Source of the DNA: VRUE01 sp963729995
Lineage (GTDB): Bacteria > Actinomycetota > Thermoleophilia > Solirubrobacterales > 70-9
Direction: 5' to 3'
Assembly (NCBI GenBank): GCA_963729995.1
Contig: CAVSPF010000003.1
Span: 1,736,001-1,800,000, forward strand
Length of the DNA: 64,000 bases
Positions 14,841 to 21,297 of the stretch are shown one piece after another. The translations under genes and the position numbers were made by a program. How positions within the stretch are numbered: the stretch's first letter is position 1; every line of letters begins with the position of its first letter. The notes below the pieces were generated by a model. It did no database searches. It saw only the letters and a program-made list of their open reading frames with translations, and was not told where the DNA came from.

Positions 14841-17800
14841 CTACCCGGCCCTGCGGTGGCGCTTGTGGCCGTGGCCCTTGCGGCCCTTCTTCCGGCAGGA
14901 GTTCTGGACGACGGGTTCGGTGTCGAAGATCTTGCCGTTTTGAGCAGTGAAGTCAGCGATGGCCTTCGTCTTGGTTTTCGGGGAGCAGAGGGATTCTGAA
15001 TTTACTATCAAACCTTTTTTACCACCCTGCATTTCGAGCGTGAACTTCGACACTGGCGCATCCGGCACTACTTCAAACGTATTCCGCAGGCCGTGTTCCC
15101 GGCCGGTGTCGACTTTGCCGTGGAGAAGAACGCGGATCTGACCATTCAAATCAGCTACCAGGTCCGGCAGCTTGTGCCCGAACCCAACGCCCAGGTAAAC
15201 GGGACCCGAAAGGGGCTGGTCCAACAGAGGTGTGACGGCTGTCGCGTGTCCGTAGATGGAACCCGCGGGGCAGGTCTGGGAAGCCAGCTGTGGGCGGGTG
15301 CAGACGGTTTTGATGTGCCCTTGATCGAGGAAGGCGCTGCCGGGGAGCGTCACCTGCGCTTTGGCGATATTCGCTTCCCCCGGTTTCATCGTCAGGACTG
15401 CCTTCAGGGCGGGATGCTGAGCCCGTGTTGTCTTTCCTTTCAGGCTGATCTTCAGCTTGGGCTTGAACTTCAGGGTGTTGCAGCCGCCGACCTGGAAGCG
15501 CTGGGTGAGGGGGGCGACGTTGCCGAGCAGCGAGGTGGCGGCGCCGGTGAAGCCCAGTTCTTCGCAGTTGGTCGGGTTCAGCGTGAATTCCGGCCGGTTC
15601 ATCTTCAGGGTGACCGAGCGGACGTCGAGGGGGATGCCCTGGAGGATGTGGGGGATCTCGTCGCTGACCGCCCTGATCTGGGCCGTGAAGGGGTCGACGT
15701 TGAGGGCGGTGCGGACCACCACGGTGCCGAGGTCGAAGGGGCCGGCGACGGCGGGGGTGATGATCGCGAGGCTGAGCGGGGCGGATTTGTAAGGGCCGGC
15801 TAGGTAGGCGTGACCGGTTACGTAGAGGGGGGTGGGGCCGGCGCCGGCGCCGACCTCCACGGTGCCGACTTCGGTGTTGGCCGGGCAGCTGGGGCTTTCG
15901 CGCTCTTCTTGCCCGCCGCCTTCGTGTTCGCGGGACTGGGCGACCGCCAGCTGGGCGTCGGAGCACTCCCCCACCCCGGCCAGCTTGCCGACCAAGCCCG
16001 GGGGCAGGGTGGTGTCGATCTTGGAGATTTCCTGGGAGCCGTCTTCACGGGCGAGGCGCAGGCTGAAGGGGGTGTAGCGGCCCGCTTCGGGGGATTCGGT
16101 GCCGGCGTGGAAGATCGGCCTGTTCGGCTGTTCGGAGGGGCTGGTGGTCGGACAGGGACTGCCTTCGCCGCCGGGGCCGAATTCGGTTTCGAAGGTCGAG
16201 GTCGCTTTTTCGTAGCGGGGACCCGATTCGGGATAGGAGTAGGGGGTCAACACCGAGGTCGTTTCGTATTCGCCGCAGGTCGCCGGCGTGCGGAGGTCAC
16301 CGCGGGCGCCGCCGAAGAAGTCGAGATGGAAGTCTTCGAAGGGGGTCTGGGGGTTTTCGAGGAACTTGCCGGTCAGCTGGCCGGTCTGCGGGTCGGCTTC
16401 GATCTTGCCGGGCAGCTTGATGATCAGGCCTTCGCCTTCGAGGACGATGTAGGCGGCGAGGAGGGAGCCGAAGGGGTTCTGGTGGGGGGTGGCGAGGTAG
16501 ACGACGCCCTGGAGGGGGTTGTGGAGCAGGGGCGTATTCACTTCGGCGGTGCCGATCGCGGCTTGTTCGGGGCACCGCGCGGGAGTTTCGTAAAAGTGGG
16601 CGGGAGTGACGCCGACCGGGGTTCTGAGGCCAATCTGTTCGGGCGCGCACGCACCCAGGCCATTGCCCGAGGAGGGGTTGACGGTGAGACCCTGAGGCAG
16701 CTTGACGACGGCTTCTTTGAGGGAGGGGGTGGCGGGTTCGCAGCTACCGCCCTGGCATTCTTCGTGCTGGGGCACCTTGAGGTTGAATTCGAGGCCCGAG
16801 GGGCTGTCGGCGAGGTCGGTAGTGGGCCGCGCTTCGATCGTCGGCTTGAAGAGGCCGGCGAGCTGGTTGCAGGCGTCGACCGGTTCGAATTCGGCGCTGC
16901 GTTCGGCGTATTCGCCGGGCACCTGCCAGGTGTCGTAGCGCCCGACGATTGTCAGGGGCCGGCCCGAGCATTCGGTGGGCATGGTGAGGAAGGGTGTTTC
17001 TTTGACTCCCGGGGCGGGAGGGCTGCCGCCGGGTTCCGCGGCGCACAGGCTTTCGAGTTCGGCGACCGAGGCAAAGTGAGCGCCAGTATCACGCCAGGGG
17101 GTGTCGGTGCAGAACTTGGCGCGCAGCGCGTTGTGCTCGGCGGCGGCGGGAACGCCCCAGAGGGTGAGCTTGACCCGGGTGAGGGCGACCTCGGGGTCGA
17201 TGCTGGTGGCGGAGATGCCGTAGTCGGAGCCGGTGCGCAGGCCGGCGGTGATGATCGCCAGCGGCGTGCCGCCGTAGGGGATGCCGAGCTCGCCGGGGTT
17301 GGAGCCGTTGGGCTGGAGGTTGTAGACGGGGACGATCTGGTGGCAGGCCGGCAGGGTGTTGAATTCGAGGCGCAGGCAGGCGACGCCGACGTCGACCTTG
17401 GCGGCTTCGCAGGCCTGGGCATACCAGTCGGCGAGGGAGCAGGTCGGAACCGCCTGGGGGTTGGCGAGGAGGCCTGGAGGGAGCTCGCCGCTGACGTGCA
17501 TGGGATCGCGCAGCGGGGCCGTGCTCTGCTGTGTTGCAGGGGCTTCGAGCGGATTGGTGTTGCCGGGGATCGTCGCGGGGGCGGAGAAGGTCTCGAAGTT
17601 GAATTCGGTGCTGAGCTGGGCCGGGTGGCCACCGGCCTGAGTGTAGGAGTGGGCGGAGGAGTCGGTGAGGGCGGCACCGAAGCCGAGCAGGCCGAAGGGG
17701 GGGTCGGGGCTGGCGGCGTTGGCGGCGGAGGCTTCCGCCGCAGCGGCGGCGCCACCACCGGAGACGCGGGCGGAGACGGGGAGCGGGCCTTCGAAGCCGG

Positions 17801-18386
17801 CGGAGGGGACGTCGGCGACGACGAGCATGACCAGCTTCTGGCCCGGCTTGAGGCCGTCGACGTGCTTTCCACCCGGCGTCGTGAAGGAGCCGGGGAAGCG
17901 GCATTCGGAGAGGCTCGGGCAGAGCGAGGGGCCGAGGTTCTGCTCGGGACTTCTGGCTTCGGCGCCGATTTCGGTGTCGAAGAAGTGTGCGCGCTCGGCG
18001 CCGAGGGCGGCCGGCAGGTGGTCTTCGAGGACGACTTCGCCGCTGGTTTCCTGGCCGCCGACGTTCTCGGCTTCGATGACGTAGTTGCCGGCGAGGTCGG
18101 GGTTGCCGGAGACGATGTAGTCGGCGTTGGGGATTACGGTCAATTTCCATTTGGGAGGGGATGCCGCTTGGGCCGAGGGGGCGGCGGCGAAGGACAAAAG
18201 CATGAGAAGGGTCCCGCACAGGACGGCCAATCTCGGCGTCCTCGCGAGGCCGATAGGCGACTTGGCGGTTGCGGCGGGGCGTTCAGCCCGACCGGAGCTG
18301 CATCGCTTCGCGAAGCAGCTCCTCGCGAAAATCGTCAGAAAACGATCGCGTCGGGCTGAACGCAGGTTTTCGAATAAATGCCGCAT
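14841..18386 (-). CDS. Giant secreted repeat protein (type A) with basic C-terminal tail
   Basis: About 1181 residues from ATG 18386. The start is uncertain: the frame is open to an ATG at 18560 that has the better ribosome site (GGAGG, 6-base spacing), while the hydrophobic signal segment ('LAVLCGTLLMLLSFAAAPSA') lies 60 residues inside the shorter form, behind the palindromic element at 18280-18362. The mature part has cysteine-paired beta repeats, 'LKEAVVKLPQGLTVNPSSGN', 'EFTLNPTNCEELGF' and 'CPAGSIYGHATAVTPLLDQP', paralogous to the 7141-10086 product. It ends 'CRKKGRKGHGHKRHRRAG'. Extracellular location inferred. The palindromic element may have displaced the original start. Confidence 0.7.
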   Translation of the reverse strand: MRHLFENLRSARRDRFLTIFARSCFAKRCSSGRAERPAATAKSPIGLARTPRLAVLCGTLLMLLSFAAAPSAQAASPPKWKLTVIPNADYIVSGNPDLAGNYVIEAENVGGQETSGEVVLEDHLPAALGAERAHFFDTEIGAEARSPEQNLGPSLCPSLSECRFPGSFTTPGGKHVDGLKPGQKLVMLVVADVPSAGFEGPLPVSARVSGGGAAAAAEASAANAASPDPPFGLLGFGAALTDSSAHSYTQAGGHPAQLSTEFNFETFSAPATIPGNTNPLEAPATQQSTAPLRDPMHVSGELPPGLLANPQAVPTCSLADWYAQACEAAKVDVGVACLRLEFNTLPACHQIVPVYNLQPNGSNPGELGIPYGGTPLAIITAGLRTGSDYGISATSIDPEVALTRVKLTLWGVPAAAEHNALRAKFCTDTPWRDTGAHFASVAELESLCAAEPGGSPPAPGVKETPFLTMPTECSGRPLTIVGRYDTWQVPGEYAERSAEFEPVDACNQLAGLFKPTIEARPTTDLADSPSGLEFNLKVPQHEECQGGSCEPATPSLKEAVVKLPQGLTVNPSSGNGLGACAPEQIGLRTPVGVTPAHFYETPARCPEQAAIGTAEVNTPLLHNPLQGVVYLATPHQNPFGSLLAAYIVLEGEGLIIKLPGKIEADPQTGQLTGKFLENPQTPFEDFHLDFFGGARGDLRTPATCGEYETTSVLTPYSYPESGPRYEKATSTFETEFGPGGEGSPCPTTSPSEQPNRPIFHAGTESPEAGRYTPFSLRLAREDGSQEISKIDTTLPPGLVGKLAGVGECSDAQLAVAQSREHEGGGQEERESPSCPANTEVGTVEVGAGAGPTPLYVTGHAYLAGPYKSAPLSLAIITPAVAGPFDLGTVVVRTALNVDPFTAQIRAVSDEIPHILQGIPLDVRSVTLKMNRPEFTLNPTNCEELGFTGAATSLLGNVAPLTQRFQVGGCNTLKFKPKLKISLKGKTTRAQHPALKAVLTMKPGEANIAKAQVTLPGSAFLDQGHIKTVCTRPQLASQTCPAGSIYGHATAVTPLLDQPLSGPVYLGVGFGHKLPDLVADLNGQIRVLLHGKVDTGREHGLRNTFEVVPDAPVSKFTLEMQGGKKGLIVNSESLCSPKTKTKAIADFTAQNGKIFDTEPVVQNSCRKKGRKGHGHKRHRRAG
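18280..18362. repeat. 83-bp nested palindromic element
   Basis: Terminal 13-bp inverted repeats CGTTCAGCCCGAC (18280-18292) and GTCGGGCTGAACG (18350-18362) enclose a perfect 12-bp palindrome GCTTCGCGAAGC (18304-18315) flanked by GAGCTGC/GCAGCTC arms. The whole can fold as a multi-armed hairpin. It lies in the N-terminal coding region before the signal peptide of the giant gene, so it may be a small inserted element (REP- or MITE-like) or a folded mRNA leader. Confidence 0.6.
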
Positions 18387-18713
18387 GTCCTCCGCTTCGC
18401 GTCCGGGCATGCGGCCACTCCGAGTACTCGGCGGTGGCGTTGTGCCAGCGTTTTGGGTGGTAGGCAACTGCTCAGTCTGCTTTGCACAAGCGGGGCTCAC
18501 GTTCACTGACTCCTTGGTCACGGTGAAAGCGTCGTCGTGGGTGTGGCGGCGGCGTTTCATGCGCGACCTCCGCGGTTGGAGCTGGCTCGCTCGCGGGAGC
18601 GGCTCGGACGTCCCGGAGTCCGGGGGTGGGACGAATCGGGAGCGGCGCCCGTCTTGGCGGTGATGGACGCACGACGGTCGGCGGCGGCGAGGCGGGGCGC
18701 TACCCTTTGGGAG
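18387..18713. other. Divergent intergenic region
   Basis: Separates the giant gene (minus) from TA module 4 (plus). It contains the alternative ATG (18560) of the giant gene, with GGAGG, and the TACCCT element of the TA operon. No other gene is credible. Confidence 0.5.
18701..18706 (+). promoter_or_regulatory. -10 element for leaderless TA transcript
   Basis: TACCCT (TANNNT) ends 7 bases before GTG 18714, as for the other TA modules. Confidence 0.45.
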
Positions 18714-18959
18714 GTGACCGCGAAGGAGAAACTGCTGGAACGAGCGCCGCGCTGGACCGAGCACGAGGCGGAGGTCGCGCTGCGCGCGGTCGAGCGGGAG
18801 TTCGCTCCGGCGATCCGCCGGTTCGAGGACGCCCCCTTGGAGGACGAGGAGATCTCGGCCGAGGAGGAGGCAGCGGTCCAAGAGGCCCGCGACGATTTGG
18901 CGGCGGGGGTGCCGACGATTCCGCTCGCAGAGATCAAGCGCAAGTACGAACTGCGGTGA
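18714..18959 (+). CDS. Antitoxin of a type II TA pair
   Basis: 81 residues from GTG 18714; upstream open frame disregarded because of the promoter position. Acidic, helical protein with 'EDEEISAEEEAAVQEARDDL' and the closing 'TIPLAEIKRKYEL', typical of antitoxins coupled to RelE/ParE toxins. Its stop overlaps the toxin start (GTGA, 4 nt), so the pair is translationally coupled. Confidence 0.7.
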   Translation: MTAKEKLLERAPRWTEHEAEVALRAVEREFAPAIRRFEDAPLEDEEISAEEEAAVQEARDDLAAGVPTIPLAEIKRKYELR

Positions 18960-19234
18960 GCGCGGAGTCGGGCGAGGAGCCCTGGTCGGTCAGCTTCGCG
19001 AGTCGAGCCGACAAGGACATGAACCGACTGGACCCCCCCGTCCGCCAGCGAGTCGCCGACGGGATCGAGCGATTGGCCGACGACGATCCGTCGACCGATG
19101 TGCGCAAGCTGAAGGGCAGCGACGAGCTGCGGCTGCGGGTCGGCGATTGGCGTGTGCGCTTCGAACGGGACGCCGCAAAGCGCGAGATCGTCGTCCTCCG
19201 CGTGCTGCCGCGGGGCAAGGCCTACAAACGCTGA
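18956..19234 (+). CDS. RelE/ParE-family toxin
   Basis: 92 residues from GTG 18956. Fold markers: 'WSVSFASRADKDMNRLDPPV', 'RQRVADGIERLADDDPSTDV', then 'RKLKGSDELRLRVGDWRVRF' and 'KREIVVLRVLPRGKAYKR', the classical RelE ending in basic/aromatic residues. Probably a ribosome-dependent mRNA interferase. It ends 44 bp from the stop of the antiparallel giant gene at 19279. Confidence 0.82.
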   Translation: MSAESGEEPWSVSFASRADKDMNRLDPPVRQRVADGIERLADDDPSTDVRKLKGSDELRLRVGDWRVRFERDAAKREIVVLRVLPRGKAYKR

Positions 19235-19278
19235 GGGGGAGCAGCTGCGAGCGGCGAGCTGCTCGAGGAAGCGGGGGC

Positions 19279-21297
19279 TCATTTTCGACCTCCACGCTTG
19301 TGGCTGGCGGCTTGTTTGTGATGGCGCCGCTTGTGCTTGTGACGTTTATGGTGGTTGGGGACGCAGCGTTCCTGGCCGTGCCTGGTGACGCGGTGGCGAC
19401 CTTTGCCACAGGGGAGGCGGTGGTGGCCGTTGCCGCCGCTTTCGTTGCTTTCGGTGACCGGGTTGATGTGGAGTTCTTCCTTGGTGGATTCGCCGTGGCA
19501 GCGTTCGGGGCTTCCTTCCTGGCAGGGGATCCTGGAGGGCGGGACGTAGGGGAAGCCGCCGCCTTCGCGAGCGTCGTAGATGTCGCCGACGCCGTCGGTG
19601 TCGGCGGGGACCTCGCCGCGCTGCGTCTGGAAGACGACGTCGCGGCCGGAGGCGGAGAGGACCGCATTCTGGGTGCCGTGCGGGTCGAGGCCGTCGGAGA
19701 GGAGACGCAGGCAGCCGCCAGAGCCGGATTCGTCCTGGTGGCAGCTACCGTGGCCCTGTTCCTCCCACTCGTAGACATCGCGGGCCCGGTTGGTGTCGGA
19801 GGAGACAAGCGGGGCGGCGGTTTCGAAGATTGCACGGAAGCCGTCGGCGGAGATCGAGCGCTCGCTGTCTTCGGCGTCAGCGTTGGCCACTCCGACGCCG
19901 TCGGCTGTGTTGTTCAGTTCGGCCGGATAGGAGCTGTCGTTGCCGTTACCATCGTTGCCGTCGCGGCCGAAGGACAAGCGATGCAGGCGGCCGGTGGCAT
20001 AGTCGTAGCGGTAGACGTCGGCGGCGCCGTCGGTGTCGTCGGCGGTGAGGCGGCCGTGGCTGGCGAAGAGGAGGTAGCGGCCGTCGGGGGTGAACTTGGC
20101 CGGTGCGTTGGTGGGGTTTTCGTGGTTCAGGAAGATGAAGCTGTTCCCTTGAGTCGCGTCGTCCTGGCCGGCGGGGCAGGCGGGATCAACGACCGAGCCA
20201 GAGCGTTCGAGGCCCGAGCAGAGGCGGGCGACGAAGCGCAGGCTCGGTTCGGAGCCGCTCGGCGCGGCGTCGTAGACGTAGAGGTTGTCGGCGCCGGGGG
20301 CGGCCGCTTCGCCGGTCGATTCGTCGGGGTGAGAGGTGAGGACGCCGCCGGCGAGGAAGGCGACGTGGGAGCCGTCGGCGGAGACGCGGTCGAGGCCCCT
20401 GACGTCGGCGCCGCGGCCGGGCACGGGATGGGAGGCGGTGGCTTCGCCGGCCGAGGCCTGGAGGAGTCCTTCGAGCTGGCCGGTTGCGCTCAGCCTGGCG
20501 AGGTAGAGGTCGGCGCTTTGGTCGGTGTCGGAGTCGACGAGGGGCTGGGTGGTGGTGTACCAGGCGAGGCGGCCGTCTGCGGAGAGGCCGCCGAAGGCCG
20601 GTGGAACCGGTTCGGCGCTGGCGCAGGGCGAGGGCGAGTGGCACTGGGCTGAGAGGACCGGGTTGAGCTGGACGGTGCCGGCTTCGGTGTGGGCGAAGAG
20701 GGCGATCGGGTTGGGGGTGCCGGGGCCGCAATGGGCGTGCGCGACTTCTTCGATCGGCGCGGTGTAGACGAAGGTGGCGCCGTCGGCGGAGACGTGGCGG
20801 GCGGATTCGGGGCTGTTGCCGGCGAGGGATCGACCGTCGATCGTGCAGCGCGTGCCATTCGCACGGCTGTTGTTTTCAAGGCCGAGGGGGACCTCGGCAA
20901 TGAGCTGGATCGAGGGCGAGGGGCCGCCGAGGCCGGAGAGCTCGTAGATGCGATTGTGTTCTGAGCCGTAGCCGGGTTCATTTTCTTCGTCGGGGCGGGG
21001 GTCGGCGGGCGCGGGGAGGAGGCGGGAGCGCTGGACGGCGTAGAGGCGCGAGAGGTCCTCGCTGGCGCCGCTCCAAACCAACTCGGTGTTGAGCACGTTG
21101 AAGACCTGACGGGGATCCCCTTCGAGGAGGCCGACGGTGGGCGAGGCGTGGAGGACGTAGGAGCCGTCGGCGAGGCCGAGGGAGAGATAGGTTTCCTTGG
21201 TCGACTCGAAGCTGTGGAAGGACTCGAAGCCGGGGATCTCGTAGAAGAGCCAGCGGTCGAGACTGGGGGCCGAAGAGGAGCGTGGTGGGGTCGACAT
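19279..21297 (-). CDS. Giant secreted propeller protein (type B), 3' part after a frameshift
   Basis: 672 codons in this frame, without a signal peptide; it continues the reading of 20978-24187 after a one-base shift. PD40/TolB-like strands are repeated ('ARHVSADGATFVYTAPIEE', 'AKFTPDGRYLLFASHGRL', 'DRVSADGSHVAFLAGG'). The C-terminus carries 'CGKGRHRVTRHGQERCV' and a long His/Lys/Arg tail, matching the 10838-13189 product. The ATG at 21297 is unlikely to be a real start because homologous sequence continues upstream in the other frame. Joined with its 5' part it would encode about 1635 residues. Confidence 0.7.
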   Translation of the reverse strand: MSTPPRSSSAPSLDRWLFYEIPGFESFHSFESTKETYLSLGLADGSYVLHASPTVGLLEGDPRQVFNVLNTELVWSGASEDLSRLYAVQRSRLLPAPADPRPDEENEPGYGSEHNRIYELSGLGGPSPSIQLIAEVPLGLENNSRANGTRCTIDGRSLAGNSPESARHVSADGATFVYTAPIEEVAHAHCGPGTPNPIALFAHTEAGTVQLNPVLSAQCHSPSPCASAEPVPPAFGGLSADGRLAWYTTTQPLVDSDTDQSADLYLARLSATGQLEGLLQASAGEATASHPVPGRGADVRGLDRVSADGSHVAFLAGGVLTSHPDESTGEAAAPGADNLYVYDAAPSGSEPSLRFVARLCSGLERSGSVVDPACPAGQDDATQGNSFIFLNHENPTNAPAKFTPDGRYLLFASHGRLTADDTDGAADVYRYDYATGRLHRLSFGRDGNDGNGNDSSYPAELNNTADGVGVANADAEDSERSISADGFRAIFETAAPLVSSDTNRARDVYEWEEQGHGSCHQDESGSGGCLRLLSDGLDPHGTQNAVLSASGRDVVFQTQRGEVPADTDGVGDIYDAREGGGFPYVPPSRIPCQEGSPERCHGESTKEELHINPVTESNESGGNGHHRLPCGKGRHRVTRHGQERCVPNHHKRHKHKRRHHKQAASHKRGGRK

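Noticed and set aside
15810..18359. 849-codon frame on the plus strand
   Set aside because: Exact antisense shadow of the giant gene at 14841-18386; Gly/Ala/Val/Glu composition mirrors its codons.
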